Below are positions 19,579-28,996 of a DNA stretch of 64,000 nucleotides, piece after piece. The stretch is taken from NCBI GenBank assembly GCA_024401215.1, contig JAKSLL010000008.1:1-64000 (forward strand), given 5' to 3'. A program made the position numbers and the translations under genes. Position 1 is the first letter of the stretch; the number at the start of each line of letters is the position of its first letter. Under the pieces are notes generated by a model that was not told where the DNA came from, searched no databases, and saw only the letters and a list, made by a program, of their open reading frames with translations. The DNA is from Bacteroidaceae bacterium (GTDB lineage Bacteria; Bacteroidota; Bacteroidia; Bacteroidales; Bacteroidaceae).

Positions 19579-19609
19579 CAAAATTACATTTTTCATCTCA
19601 AACAAACAA
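19579..19609 (-). promoter_or_regulatory. Promoter of the BspA-type gene and probably the whole minus-strand cluster
   Basis: On the minus strand, TTG (19607-19609) is followed after 20 bp by TAATTTTG (19579-19586), a consensus Bacteroidota promoter. Transcription would start near 19572, leaving about 170 nt of untranslated leader before the ATG at 19401. No comparable promoter was found in the gaps further down the cluster. Confidence 0.65.
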
Positions 19610-19740
19610 CTTTTACACATAATAAATAAAGCAAATGCCCAAAATAATTAAGTTTTCAACTCTAACACATCATTTATGGCACCTTCAAAGTGCATCCACC
19701 TCTTGACACTCAACAATGTAACATCCACAATACGCTAAAT

Positions 19741-19877
19741 GTTACACGCGTAACATACGGCATGTTACGCGCGTAACACACGGCGCGTTGCAAGTGTTAC
19801 ACACGGCATGTTGCAAGTGTTACACAGGGCGTATTCAAATATCACAAAAGGCGTGTTACTAATGTCACAAAACTGTA
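19741..19877. repeat. Phased 23-bp repeat array with GTTAC-N4-GTAAC palindromes, upstream of pflB
   Basis: Six degenerate units follow one another at 19741, 19764, 19787, 19810, 19833 and 19855, each 23 bp except one of 22 bp. A looser copy may precede them near 19715. Each unit starts with an interrupted palindrome: GTTACACGCGTAAC, GTTACGCGCGTAAC (a perfect palindrome), GTTGCAAGTGTTAC (twice), then decayed forms. The remainder is ACACGGCAT-like. The geometry (14-bp dyad with a 4-bp centre) is that of CRP/FNR-family operators. The array ends about 70 bp before the pflB -33 element. Confidence 0.8.
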
Positions 19878-19949
19878 TGAAAAAGCTGGGCAAAACCGTC
19901 AAAGTCATCTTTTCGCAATCACTAAGCAAACAATTATAGCATAATGGCA

Positions 19950-19979
19950 TTGATGATAAAGATTTTTTTAGTAAATTTG
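19950..19979 (+). promoter_or_regulatory. Promoter of pflB
   Basis: TTG (19950-19952), 19 bp, then TAAATTTG (19972-19979): a consensus Bacteroidota promoter. The start would be near 19986, giving a leader of about 70 nt. The leader contains a small hairpin (TTGCC/GGCAA, about 19997-20011). Confidence 0.72.
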
Positions 19980-20057
19980 CACAAAATTTCAACGGGGTTG
20001 CCTTGCGGCAATCCTTCAGGATAAGTATTTATAAACACAAAAAAAGAGAAAAACTCG

Positions 20058-22298
20058 ATGAAATTATCTAATCAGATTGAAGGCTTCGAAGGCTACATGT
20101 GGAAGCGCGAAATCAATGTTCGCGACTTTATTCAGCACAACTACACTCCATACGAAGGAGATGAGTCTTTCCTCGTCGGACCAACAGAGAAGACAAAAGC
20201 TCTCTGGGCTCAGCTCTCCGAGATGTTCAAGGTTGAGCGTGAGAAAGGTGTGTATGACGCAGAGACAAAGAAACCACAGACACTTGACACTTATGGAGCT
20301 GGCTACATCGACAAAGACAATGAGGTGATTGTCGGTCTGCAGACTGACGCTCCACTCAAGCGCGGTATCTTCCCTAAGGGCGGCATCCGTATGGTTGAGA
20401 GTGCATTGAAAGCCTATGGCTATGAGCTTGACCCAGCCACAAAGGAGATTTATACAAAGTTCCGCAAGACACACAATGAAGGTGTTTTCTCTGTATATAA
20501 CAAAGACATCCGCGCTGCTCGTCATGCTCACATCATCACAGGTCTTCCTGACGCTTACGGCCGTGGTCGAATCATCGGCGACTACCGCCGCATCGCACTC
20601 TATGGCGTGAACAACCTCATCGAGGAGAGAAAGCGTTTCCACGACCGTCTCGACATCCAGGAGATGACTGAGGAGTGCATCCGCAAGCGCGAGGAGGTGA
20701 CAGAGCAAATCAACGCTCTGAAGGCATTTGTGACAATGTGCGCAAACTATGGCTTTGATGTCACTCGCCCAGCGCAGAACGCACGTGAGGCTGTGCAGTG
20801 GGTGTATTTCGGTTACCTTGGCGCAGTAAAGGATCAGGACGGAGCAGCAATGTCATTAGGTCGTGTGAGCACATTCCTCGACATCTTCATCGAGCGCGAC
20901 ATAAAGGAAGGTCGTCTTACTGAGGAAGAAGCACAGGAGCTTATCGACCAGATGGTTATCAAGCTTCGTATCGTTCGTTTCCTCCGCACACCAGAGTACA
21001 ACGACCTCTTCTCTGGCGACCCAGTATGGGTGACAGAATCAATTGGCGGTATGGGTGTTGACGGCCGCACAATGGTGACAAAGACATCATACCGAATACT
21101 TCATACACTTGAAAACCTCGGTCCTGCACCTGAGCCAAACCTCACTGTACTTTGGGCTCAGAATCTTCCTGAGGCTTGGAAGAAATACTGCGCAAAGATG
21201 TCTATCCAGACAAGCGCAATACAGTACGAGAACGATGACCTCATGCGTCCAGACTACGGCGACGACTACGGCATCGCATGCTGCGTTTCTCCAATGAAGA
21301 TAGGTAAGCAGATGCAGTTCTTCGGAGCTCGTGCAAACCTTGCTAAGTGTCTCCTCTACGCAATCAACGGCGGTAAGGATGAAATCAGCGGAGAGCAGAT
21401 TGGACCTGACTTCGCTCCTATCACAGCTGAGTACCTTGACTATGAAGAGGTGATGTACAAGTTCGAGAATATGATGAGATGGTTGGCGAAGACATACGTC
21501 AACGCCCTCAAAATCATCCACTACATGCACGACAAGTACGACTACGAGGCATACCAGATGTCACTCATTGACGGCGATGTGATTCGTACTCGCGCAACAG
21601 GTATTGCCGGTCTCTCTATCGTGACAGACTCTCTTGCTGCAATCAAATACGGCAAGGTGAAGGTTATCCGTGACGAGCGCGGCATCGCTGTAGGCTTCGA
21701 GCAGGAAGGCACTCCTTCTCTCCCATTTGGAAATAACGACGAGAACACCGACAAGCTTGCTCTTATGATTACAGAGAAGTTTATGGAGTTCCTCCGTCAG
21801 CACGAGACATACCGAAACGGTATCCCAACACAGTCTCTCCTCACTATCACATCTAATGTGGTTTATGGAAAGAACACAGGCGCAACACCTGATGGCCGCG
21901 GCAAGGGCGTTCCATTCGCACCAGGTGCAAACCCTATGAATGGACGTGACGTGAAGGGTGCTGTTGCCGCTCTCTCTTCAGTGGCTAAGCTTCCATTCCA
22001 GCACAGCCATGACGGTATCTCATACACATTCGCCATCTCACCTGCTACTCTTGGCAAGGAGGAGGAGACAAAGATCGACAATCTTGTTGGACTTATGGAT
22101 GGATACTTCACACCAGATGGTGGTCACCACCTCAATGTGAACGTGTTTGACCGTGAACTTCTTGTTGACGCTATGGAGCATCCAGAGAAGTATCCACAGT
22201 TGACAATCCGTGTATCTGGCTATGCTGTGAACTTCGTCAAGCTCACTCGTGAGCAGCAGCTCGATGTGCTCAGCCGTACTATCAACAAGTCTTTGTAA
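20058..22298 (+). CDS. pflB: Pyruvate formate-lyase (formate C-acetyltransferase)
   Basis: A 746-aa cytoplasmic glycyl-radical enzyme converting pyruvate and CoA to acetyl-CoA and formate during anaerobic sugar fermentation. The catalytic cysteine pair is in IACCVSPM (Cys408-Cys409). The glycyl-radical site is in RVSGYAVNF (Gly721, 25 residues from the C-terminus). Full length and well conserved. The activating enzyme gene pflA follows on the same strand. The 23-bp repeat array upstream suggests tight regulation, possibly by a CRP/FNR-type factor. Formate could feed Fhs (50609-52276). Confidence 0.97.
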   Translation: MKLSNQIEGFEGYMWKREINVRDFIQHNYTPYEGDESFLVGPTEKTKALWAQLSEMFKVEREKGVYDAETKKPQTLDTYGAGYIDKDNEVIVGLQTDAPLKRGIFPKGGIRMVESALKAYGYELDPATKEIYTKFRKTHNEGVFSVYNKDIRAARHAHIITGLPDAYGRGRIIGDYRRIALYGVNNLIEERKRFHDRLDIQEMTEECIRKREEVTEQINALKAFVTMCANYGFDVTRPAQNAREAVQWVYFGYLGAVKDQDGAAMSLGRVSTFLDIFIERDIKEGRLTEEEAQELIDQMVIKLRIVRFLRTPEYNDLFSGDPVWVTESIGGMGVDGRTMVTKTSYRILHTLENLGPAPEPNLTVLWAQNLPEAWKKYCAKMSIQTSAIQYENDDLMRPDYGDDYGIACCVSPMKIGKQMQFFGARANLAKCLLYAINGGKDEISGEQIGPDFAPITAEYLDYEEVMYKFENMMRWLAKTYVNALKIIHYMHDKYDYEAYQMSLIDGDVIRTRATGIAGLSIVTDSLAAIKYGKVKVIRDERGIAVGFEQEGTPSLPFGNNDENTDKLALMITEKFMEFLRQHETYRNGIPTQSLLTITSNVVYGKNTGATPDGRGKGVPFAPGANPMNGRDVKGAVAALSSVAKLPFQHSHDGISYTFAISPATLGKEEETKIDNLVGLMDGYFTPDGGHHLNVNVFDRELLVDAMEHPEKYPQLTIRVSGYAVNFVKLTREQQLDVLSRTINKSL

Positions 22299-22313
22299 AT
22301 TAAGAGCTAACTG

Positions 22314-22367
22314 CTAGATTTTCTAGATTTTCTAGATCTCCTAGATTTTCTAGAATTTCTAGATTCA
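22314..22367. repeat. Six 9-bp tandem repeats (CTAGATTTT) between pflB and pflA
   Basis: Six contiguous 9-bp units start at 22314, 22323, 22332, 22341, 22350 and 22359: CTAGATTTT three times plus CTAGATCTC, CTAGAATTT and CTAGATTCA. The array starts 15 bp after the pflB stop. Each unit contains CTAG, and TCTAGA is itself a palindrome, so the RNA could fold in several registers. It could be a slippage-prone microsatellite tuning pflA expression or just a spacer. A possible TAGATTTG -7 element (22385-22392) follows it but lacks a good -33. Confidence 0.8.
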
Positions 22368-22473
22368 CCAGGTATTATAGCGGATAGATTTGCAACTTTC
22401 TCGCAATACGAAAATAGCGTTAGTCGCGAAGCGGGACGCGTTTCTAATTTTCACATTGCAATTACCATTCTAT

Positions 22474-23202
22474 ATGATTGGCAGATTACATTCATTAGAA
22501 TCATTTGGCACAGTAGATGGCCCTGGAATTAGGTTTGTAGCCTTCTTTCAGGGCTGTCCTATGCGTTGCGCCTTTTGTCACAACCCTGACACATGGGATC
22601 CAGACGGAGCCGTTCAGTACGAATGGACGCCAGAGCAGCTCATGGAAGAAGTGAAGAAATACAAAAACTTCATCAAGAAGGGCGGAGTGACATGTACAGG
22701 CGGAGAGCCACTCATGCAACTAGAATTTCTCATTGCATTTCTAAAGCTTTGCAAAGATGCGGGATACCATACCGCACTCGACACCAGCGGCGTGATTTTC
22801 AACGAGAAAGCTAAAGAAGCGATAAGATACTGCGACCTTGTGATGCTCGACATAAAGACACTTGACGACAGCATCCACAGCACCTATACAGGATGCAGCA
22901 GAAAAAACAACCAGGCGTTTCTCGACTACTTGCAAGAGGTCGGGAAGACGACATGGATAAGGCATGTTGTTGTGCCAGGATATACCGACAATGATGACAG
23001 GCTCCGCACTCTTGCTCAACACATCTCTAAATACTCTGTAGTTGAGAGAGTGGAGATTCTGCCCTATCACACAATGGGCAAATACAAATACGAAGGATTA
23101 GGCATCCCCTACCCACTTGATGGCGTTGACGACTTAAGCGAAGAAAGGCGAGAGAATGCCAAAAGGATATTCAGGGAATGCGTAAATTGCAAAGTCGTTT
23201 AG
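22474..23202 (+). CDS. pflA: Pyruvate formate-lyase activating enzyme (radical SAM)
   Basis: A 242-aa radical S-adenosylmethionine enzyme that installs the glycyl radical on PflB. The iron-sulfur motif CPMRCAFC (CxxxCxxC) lies near residue 30, and TCTGGEP follows as the SAM-binding GGE motif. The ATG at 22474 (MIGRLHSLESFGTVDGPG) is preferred because it matches the family N-terminus; the longer frame from 22390 adds 28 unrelated residues. It is 175 bp downstream of pflB, separated by the 9-bp repeat array, so it may be co-transcribed or use a weak promoter of its own. Confidence 0.94.
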   Translation: MIGRLHSLESFGTVDGPGIRFVAFFQGCPMRCAFCHNPDTWDPDGAVQYEWTPEQLMEEVKKYKNFIKKGGVTCTGGEPLMQLEFLIAFLKLCKDAGYHTALDTSGVIFNEKAKEAIRYCDLVMLDIKTLDDSIHSTYTGCSRKNNQAFLDYLQEVGKTTWIRHVVVPGYTDNDDRLRTLAQHISKYSVVERVEILPYHTMGKYKYEGLGIPYPLDGVDDLSEERRENAKRIFRECVNCKVV

Positions 23203-23245
23203 CAACGTGCAGAACAACAAAGGGGAATAATAACCATAAATACTA

Positions 23246-24562
23246 ATGAGGAAAATACAAATCACACTTGGCATTGCCACCACAGTTATAGCATTAAATC
23301 TGCCATTCTTCATGGGCAGCTGTTCGTCATGCAGCAGCGAAGAAGAAAAGGCTGACACCATAGTTGTTGACACATTGCCACATCCAACAAAGCACAATAT
23401 CGATATGGGCAACAGGCTTGACAGCCTAATGCACTCACCTCTGCGCATCGATACAGCGAAAATCAGTATAAGCGTCTATGACTTAAATACAAATGCCACA
23501 ATATATCAGCACAAAAGCCAGACACTCAGGGCACCAGCATCATGCATGAAACTGGTCACAGCAATAACAGCTCTGGAGTATATGGGCAGCGACTACATGT
23601 ACAACACAAAATTGTACATGCAAGGAAAGCAGGTCGGAGACACTCTTGACGGTTCTCTGCTGCTTGTAGCAGATGACGACCCTATGTTTTTTGACTTCAT
23701 TTCGCTGGCAGACTCTACAAAGCGGAAAGGGATAAAAGCTGTGACAGGCGGAGTAATTTACCAGCTTGCGCGCACGGACACACTCAAAGCGCATCCAGCA
23801 GCCTCCCCATGGGACATTCTGCACAGCAAGCTTCCAGTACTGCTGAAAGGCGAGAAATGTGTCAAGCAAGAATTTGAGTATATGCTCACATGCAAAGGCA
23901 TAAAACTCAAAAGAGAGGAGAAGAATCAGAGCAATGCCGAAGAGGGAAAAGTCAAACGAGATTCAAGCAAAGGGGAAAAGACGCTGATTGCAGAAACCTC
24001 CCACCCTCTAAATGAGATACTCGCGGAAATGCTCATCCACAGCAGCAATATCAAGGCAGAAGCCATCTTCTATCACTTCAACAAAGTTTTGAACAAGACA
24101 CAGAATGACGGCATCAGCATCTACTCCCATAAAAAGAAGCATAAAGCTGAAGAGTTTGTTGAGAACAAGCTTGGCATCAACATTCAAAAGAGCAAGCTAA
24201 AAATTGATGACGGCAGCGGTTTGTCGCCAGAGAGCAGACTCACAACCGACTTTTTCATCAAGCTGCTTAAATATGCGTATAAGAAGCAAGATATTTTCGA
24301 CTTCTTCATAAACAGCGCGCTTGCCACACCGCAGAACGCTGAAAGGCAAGGCTCTTTAAGAACACGCCTCTATGAGCCTATCTTCAAAGAAGCGATATTT
24401 GCAAAGACTGGCACAATCGTGACGATAGGCGCATCCTCACTTTCGGGCTACGCAAAAGGTTCCGACGGACATTGGTATGCGTTCTCTATCATCGGAGAAG
24501 ACACGCCTATAGGAGAATCACATGTAATACAAGAAAGCATTTGCAGGGAATTAGTGAGATAA
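23246..24562 (+). CDS. dacB: D-alanyl-D-alanine carboxypeptidase/endopeptidase, PBP4 (S13) family lipoprotein
   Basis: A 438-aa cell-wall enzyme that trims or cleaves peptidoglycan peptides. The three penicillin-binding motifs are present: SxxK in APASCMKLVTA (about residue 100), SxN in HSSNIKAEA (about 266) and KTG in FAKTGTIVTIG (about 387). The N-terminus (ALNLPFFMGSCSSC) is a lipoprotein-type signal, so the enzyme is probably anchored facing the periplasm. Length is on the short side for PBP4 but includes an insertion between SxxK and SxN. It starts 43 bp after pflA on the same strand and may share its transcript, though the functions are unrelated. Confidence 0.88.
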   Translation: MRKIQITLGIATTVIALNLPFFMGSCSSCSSEEEKADTIVVDTLPHPTKHNIDMGNRLDSLMHSPLRIDTAKISISVYDLNTNATIYQHKSQTLRAPASCMKLVTAITALEYMGSDYMYNTKLYMQGKQVGDTLDGSLLLVADDDPMFFDFISLADSTKRKGIKAVTGGVIYQLARTDTLKAHPAASPWDILHSKLPVLLKGEKCVKQEFEYMLTCKGIKLKREEKNQSNAEEGKVKRDSSKGEKTLIAETSHPLNEILAEMLIHSSNIKAEAIFYHFNKVLNKTQNDGISIYSHKKKHKAEEFVENKLGINIQKSKLKIDDGSGLSPESRLTTDFFIKLLKYAYKKQDIFDFFINSALATPQNAERQGSLRTRLYEPIFKEAIFAKTGTIVTIGASSLSGYAKGSDGHWYAFSIIGEDTPIGESHVIQESICRELVR

Positions 24563-24767
24563 GCCAACCTGCATACTCATCGAGTTAACTGACTACTCGA
24601 AATAATTTTGCTATTTGGTATGAATCACAGCACAAAAGCTGCATTTGTCAAAAGTGCAAAAACACCTTTTACATTTCTCGTTGTATTTCAGCATAATACA
24701 AATGTTAAATGTTAAAAATGCATTTTCAAAAAAACAAGAACTAACGAATAGAACCCACATCAAAAGA

Positions 24768-24805
24768 GACAAGGGGCTGATCCAAATGCGGACCAGCCCC
24801 TTGTC
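24768..24805. terminator. Terminator between convergent dacB and arabinofuranosidase genes
   Basis: A 12-bp GC-rich perfect stem (24768-24779 with 24794-24805) with a 14-nt loop lies 19 bp past the arabinofuranosidase stop. An A-rich side (minus direction) and a T-rich side (plus direction) allow it to work for both converging genes. The 205 bp between it and the dacB stop hold nothing else I can recognise. Confidence 0.75.
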
Positions 24806-24824
24806 ATATTTTAGTGCAACAGGA

Positions 24825-26834
24825 TTACTTCTTAATCTTATAGATTGCGAATGTCTGAGCAGGGATGCTAACACTTGTCTGTGGAGCTTCTACAGAGACG
24901 CTCTTTGTCTGAGGAGTAATCTTTGTTGGATTCTCAATAGTATTCTCAGCATTGAGGTCATCACTATGAAGAGTAATGAGGGAAGCAGAATATGTGCCCT
25001 TCTTCAATCCTTTGAGATTGAGAGTCACATCCTGAGCTTTACTGCCTACATTTGCAATCTTAATGATAATCTCGTTTGTAGCCTTCTCATAAACAGCAGA
25101 AGCGAAGAGTCCGTCCTGGTCATCATTGCCAGCAACAGCCTTGCCATTCATCTTAAGGTCAAGAACATTTGAGCCCTTGTTTGTTGCATAAAGCTGCTGT
25201 ACATAATAAGAACAAGAATTGAACTTATTCAAGTTGTCGTACCAGATTGCATCTGGACGCCACTGCCATCCTTCAACATGAGCAAAGAGAGGTGCGTATG
25301 TTGCCATCTCAACAACATCAGCATTGCGCTCGATACCTGTCATGAAGGCAGCCTCCATAAGAGCCGCATTGAAGTGATTGTACTTCTTTCCTCTTCCATG
25401 GCAAGCATACTCTCCAGCGAACACCTTCGGACCCTTGCGTGGATAGCTGTCATAACGATTTGCGCCACAGTTAAGCTTATTGCCATCTCTGTCTTTTGCT
25501 TTTCCAAGGAACCACTCCTCATTGCGATAATAGTGCTCATCCACAAGGTCTGCACCAATCTTACGCATCTCTGGCCAGAGGTAGTCAAACTCCTTACCCT
25601 CTGAGTCTGGTCCAGATGTACCAACGATTTTGATATTTGGATACTTCTTACGAACCTGCTCAACAAATGGCTTGAGATTCTCAGGATAGATTGCACCCCA
25701 CTGCTCATTACCAATACCTACATACTTGAGGTTGAAAGGAGCAGGATGGCCCATATCAGCACGAAGCTTAGCCCACTGGTTTATTGCAGGGTCGCCATTA
25801 GCGAACTCTATGAGGTCGAGCACATCGTCGATGTATGGTTGAAGCTGATCAACAGGAACATGAGCATCGCTGCGATTAGCACCATTCTGGAATTCGCAAG
25901 AGAGTCCAACGCTAACAACAGGCAGAGGCTCAGCGCCTATCTCTTCTGAAAGCTGGAAATACTCAAAGAATCCAAGACCGTAAGACTGGAAATAATCTGG
26001 GAAGTAACGATGAGTGAAAGTATAATGCCAGCGATTCTCATTGAGAGGACGATTCTCCACTGGTCCAACTGAGTTCTTCCACTGATAGCGAGTAGCAAGG
26101 TCTGTACCCTCTACAATACATCCACCTGGGAAGCGGAACACTCCTGGATGAAGCTGTTCAAGTGACTCAGCAAGATCCTTACGCATACCATTTTCATGTC
26201 CCTTATAAGTATCTACAGGGAAGAGAGACACATGCTCCAAGTCTGTGGTAACCTTTGAATCGCCCCACACACGAAGATGCGCTTTAGCCAATGTCTTCTT
26301 AGCCTTGATGGTTACAGTATATTTCTTCCACTCACTTCCAGCGATTTCTAGTCCGGCATTACCAATCTTCTGGTCATCAGTCATAGTGGCGTTATCCACC
26401 AAGTCAATCCAGATCTTAGACTTTCCTCCATCAGGGACACGAGCCCATACAGAGAAACGATAGTCTGCATTCTCCTTAACTCCAATGCCAAAGAATCCCT
26501 GATTCTCTATCATAGTATGCTTGTCGCTATGTCCAGAAGGAGCAAGACGCACATAATGTGGGTTCTTCTCAAAAGGTCCGTCGTTCTTCAACGACACCTT
26601 TCCTGAGATTACCCATCCTGCATAATTGTTAGGAAACTCAAAAGAGCGGTTAATAAGAAGTTCTCCATAAAGACCTCCATCTGCAGCATAATTGATATCC
26701 TCGAAGAAGATACCATACATTGTAGAGGCAATAGGAGCGCCAACCTTCGATGTATTTATATCGAAAGTGTGAGTCTGAGCAGACAATCCTGCTGCAACAG
26801 CAAGACCTGCCAACATTGTTCCAAATTTTTTCAT
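24825..26834 (-). CDS. Secreted alpha-L-arabinofuranosidase, GH51
   Basis: A 669-aa exported glycoside hydrolase releasing terminal alpha-L-arabinofuranose from arabinan, arabinoxylan or pectin side chains. The signal peptide is MKKFGTMLAGLAVAAGLSAQ. YGIFFEDINYAADGGLYGEL begins the GH51 region; a carbohydrate-binding-like beta-sandwich (about residues 70-205) follows. The acid/base glutamate is in GIGNEQWG (about residue 375) and the likely nucleophile in FAGEYACHG (about 473). A C-terminal beta domain follows. Length fits two-domain Bacteroidales GH51 enzymes. It stands alone, with its own leader of about 110 nt and terminator. Confidence 0.93.
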   Translation of the reverse strand: MKKFGTMLAGLAVAAGLSAQTHTFDINTSKVGAPIASTMYGIFFEDINYAADGGLYGELLINRSFEFPNNYAGWVISGKVSLKNDGPFEKNPHYVRLAPSGHSDKHTMIENQGFFGIGVKENADYRFSVWARVPDGGKSKIWIDLVDNATMTDDQKIGNAGLEIAGSEWKKYTVTIKAKKTLAKAHLRVWGDSKVTTDLEHVSLFPVDTYKGHENGMRKDLAESLEQLHPGVFRFPGGCIVEGTDLATRYQWKNSVGPVENRPLNENRWHYTFTHRYFPDYFQSYGLGFFEYFQLSEEIGAEPLPVVSVGLSCEFQNGANRSDAHVPVDQLQPYIDDVLDLIEFANGDPAINQWAKLRADMGHPAPFNLKYVGIGNEQWGAIYPENLKPFVEQVRKKYPNIKIVGTSGPDSEGKEFDYLWPEMRKIGADLVDEHYYRNEEWFLGKAKDRDGNKLNCGANRYDSYPRKGPKVFAGEYACHGRGKKYNHFNAALMEAAFMTGIERNADVVEMATYAPLFAHVEGWQWRPDAIWYDNLNKFNSCSYYVQQLYATNKGSNVLDLKMNGKAVAGNDDQDGLFASAVYEKATNEIIIKIANVGSKAQDVTLNLKGLKKGTYSASLITLHSDDLNAENTIENPTKITPQTKSVSVEAPQTSVSIPAQTFAIYKIKK

Positions 26835-26884
26835 AAGTTAGCTTTTATAGTTAATAGTGTTTTGCCTTTGGTAAATAGCATTTA

Positions 26885-26904
26885 AATCTTTGCGTAAAGA
26901 TTTT
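26885..26904. other. Hairpin in the arabinofuranosidase leader
   Basis: AAATCTTT-gcgt-AAAGATTT is a perfect 8-bp stem with a 4-nt loop, inside the predicted untranslated leader 51 nt before the ATG. It could be an operator half-site pair or an RNA structure. Confidence 0.4.
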
Positions 26905-26951
26905 GTGTGTCACAACTAAGCTTTGCGAAACTTGTATAAACAACTTATATG

Positions 26952-26959
26952 CAAAGATA
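26952..26959 (-). promoter_or_regulatory. Probable -7 element of the arabinofuranosidase promoter
   Basis: TATCTTTG on the minus strand matches TAnnTTTG exactly. No TTG lies at the expected -33 distance (GTG instead), so the promoter may need an activator, which would suit a regulated glycan-use gene. Confidence 0.5.
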
Positions 26960-26996
26960 ATGTTTTTTTTGTATTAATGAGGCACCCTACAAAAAA

Positions 26997-27039
26997 AAAT
27001 AACACAAACATGAGACAACTTTTCACGTTTGTGTTATTT
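26997..27039 (-). terminator. Terminator of the UPF0237-UPF0210 operon
   Basis: A 13-bp perfect stem (26997-27009 with 27027-27039) lies about 70 bp past the UPF0210 stop and, on the minus strand, runs directly into a long T tract. A strong intrinsic terminator. Confidence 0.8.
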
Positions 27040-27110
27040 CTGCAAGAAAAACCGCATCGGTTAGCCAACAAATTGTCCGCACCCCTTAAATAATCATGGA
27101 ACGATGTGCA

Positions 27111-28517
27111 TCAATTCTTGAATGAATGTATTGGTGCAGGAATACGACCACCTCTATCAACAAATCGCTGACTTGAGAAAGTGTTAACCGGCATAATAGG
27201 TGCATATCCGAGGAGACCTCCAAACTCAACAGTTTCGCCTACTCCTTTTCCTATTACCGGTATAATTCTGACAGCGGTAGTCTTTTGGTTTATCATACCA
27301 ATAGCACTCTCATCTGCTATGATGCCTGAGATTGTTGTTGCAGGAGTGTCTCCCGGTATAGCAATCATATCAAGTCCTACAGAGCAGACACAAGTCATTG
27401 CCTCGAGTTTCTCTATCGTCAGCGCACCAGCCTCAACAGCATCTATCATGCCCTGATCCTCCGACACAGGGATGAAAGCGCCTGAAAGTCCACCGACATA
27501 GGAAGACGCCATCACGCCGCCTTTCTTAACCTGATCGTTAAGCAAGGCAAGAGCAGCAGTTGTGCCTGGTGCACCAGGATGCTCAACGCCAATACACTTC
27601 AAGATGTCTGCCACAGAGTCACCAACAGCAGGAGTTGGCGCAAGGCTCAAGTCGATAATTCCGAATGGAACTCCTAACCGCTTGCTTGCTTCCTGTGCCA
27701 CAAGCTGTCCTACACGAGTAATCTTAAATGCCGTCTTCTTTATTGTTTCGCACAGCACCTCGAAATTAGCGTCACGCACATGCTCGTCATTGGCTGTCGC
27801 TTTGTTGGCAGACAAATCCATCTGTTCAAGAGCATACTTCACTACACCAGGCCCGCTAACACCGACATTGATTATGGCATCAGCCTCGCTCACACCATGG
27901 AAAGCACCCGCCATGAAAGGGTTATCGTCAGGAGCGTTGCAAAGCACCACAAGCTTTGCGCATCCTAAAGAGTCATTATCCTTTGTCTGCTCCGCTGTCT
28001 GCTTTATGATATCTCCCATAAGACGTACAGCATCCATATTGATGCCCGTCTTTGTGGAGCCCACATTGATGCTTGAGCATATACGCTCAGTACAAGCCAT
28101 AGCCATTGGTATAGAGCGGATGAGAAGTTCATCGCTCTTAGTCATGCCTTTAGACACAATGGCGCTGTATCCGCCAAGGAAATTCACACCAACCTTCTTA
28201 GCCGCCTCATCAAGAGTCTTTGCTATCTTCACATAATCTCCAGGAATGCGGCAGCAAGAGTTGCCAACAAGAGCGATTGGTGTGATGCTTATTCGCTTAT
28301 TAACAATAGGAATGCCAAACTCCTTAGAAATCTCCTCACCTGTTTTCACAAGATCTGAAGCAAGAGTAGTTATCTTATTGTAAATCTTCTCGCATGTGAC
28401 ATTCAAGTCCTTGTCTGCGCAATCAAGAAGATTTATTCCCATTGTTATTGTCCTGACATCAAGATTCTCCTGTTCGATCATCTTGTTTGTCTCAAACACC
28501 TCTGTTATGTTTATCAT
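27111..28517 (-). CDS. UPF0210 (DUF711/PFL family) protein
   Basis: A 468-aa conserved cytoplasmic protein of the UPF0210/DUF711 family, starting [14 protein letters not shown]. Conserved stretches include [12 protein letters not shown] near the start and glycine-rich [16 protein letters not shown] and [19 protein letters not shown] towards the end. The biochemical role is not established. It follows an ACT-domain UPF0237 gene on the same strand; this pairing recurs in many anaerobic bacteria and suggests the ACT protein regulates it or works with it. Length is normal for the family. Confidence 0.88.
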   Translation of the reverse strand: MINITEVFETNKMIEQENLDVRTITMGINLLDCADKDLNVTCEKIYNKITTLASDLVKTGEEISKEFGIPIVNKRISITPIALVGNSCCRIPGDYVKIAKTLDEAAKKVGVNFLGGYSAIVSKGMTKSDELLIRSIPMAMACTERICSSINVGSTKTGINMDAVRLMGDIIKQTAEQTKDNDSLGCAKLVVLCNAPDDNPFMAGAFHGVSEADAIINVGVSGPGVVKYALEQMDLSANKATANDEHVRDANFEVLCETIKKTAFKITRVGQLVAQEASKRLGVPFGIIDLSLAPTPAVGDSVADILKCIGVEHPGAPGTTAALALLNDQVKKGGVMASSYVGGLSGAFIPVSEDQGMIDAVEAGALTIEKLEAMTCVCSVGLDMIAIPGDTPATTISGIIADESAIGMINQKTTAVRIIPVIGKGVGETVEFGGLLGYAPIMPVNTFSSQRFVDRGGRIPAPIHSFKN

Positions 28518-28646
28518 AAAAAGAAAAAAACAATTATGTGGTGATAATAAGAAGTTTACTAATTCAACTTATACAAGTTTACGACTTTCTCTGTTATTCT
28601 CTTCATTCTTGATAAATAAAAAAAATTGTTCACTTACTTATCATCA

Positions 28647-28919
28647 TTAAATACGATGCATTTTGTCGAAGATATCCTCAAGCTGCACCTTAACCTGCAC
28701 ACCTGTCTCCTCGCCAATCTTTGCAAGTTCTTCGTTTATTGTGTCGAAAGGTTTTACTGACTTTGTCATATCAACAATCATCATCATATTGAAAAACTCC
28801 TGTACGATGGTCTGAGATATGTCAAGTATATTTATCTGGTTGTCTGCCAAATAAGTACAAACCTTTGCAATGATACCTACTGTATCCTTTCCTACTACCG
28901 TAATAATTGCGCGTGTCAT
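28647..28919 (-). CDS. UPF0237 ACT-domain protein
   Basis: A 90-aa single ACT-domain protein (MTRAIITVVGKDTVGIIAKV), the compact ligand-sensing fold found in amino-acid metabolism regulators. It covers the whole family length. It lies 129 bp upstream of UPF0210 on the same strand, the usual pair. Which ligand it senses is unknown. Confidence 0.88.
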   Translation of the reverse strand: MTRAIITVVGKDTVGIIAKVCTYLADNQINILDISQTIVQEFFNMMMIVDMTKSVKPFDTINEELAKIGEETGVQVKVQLEDIFDKMHRI

Positions 28920-28996
28920 ATTAAAGCTCCCTCATAAGCTCTCGTCTTTATATTCAGAGAGACACCTTTTGGAGCAATGGGTGTTTATGTTATACT

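Noticed and set aside
19741-19877. CRISPR-like array
   Set aside because: The 23-bp units follow each other directly with no unique spacers, and no cas genes are present.
20064-20708. A 214-aa minus-strand open frame inside pflB
   Set aside because: It lies wholly antisense to a clearly functional enzyme and has no recognisable domain; it reflects the codon bias of pflB.
27562-28236. A 224-aa plus-strand open frame opposite UPF0210
   Set aside because: It is antisense to a conserved gene, with no family-like sequence or promoter.
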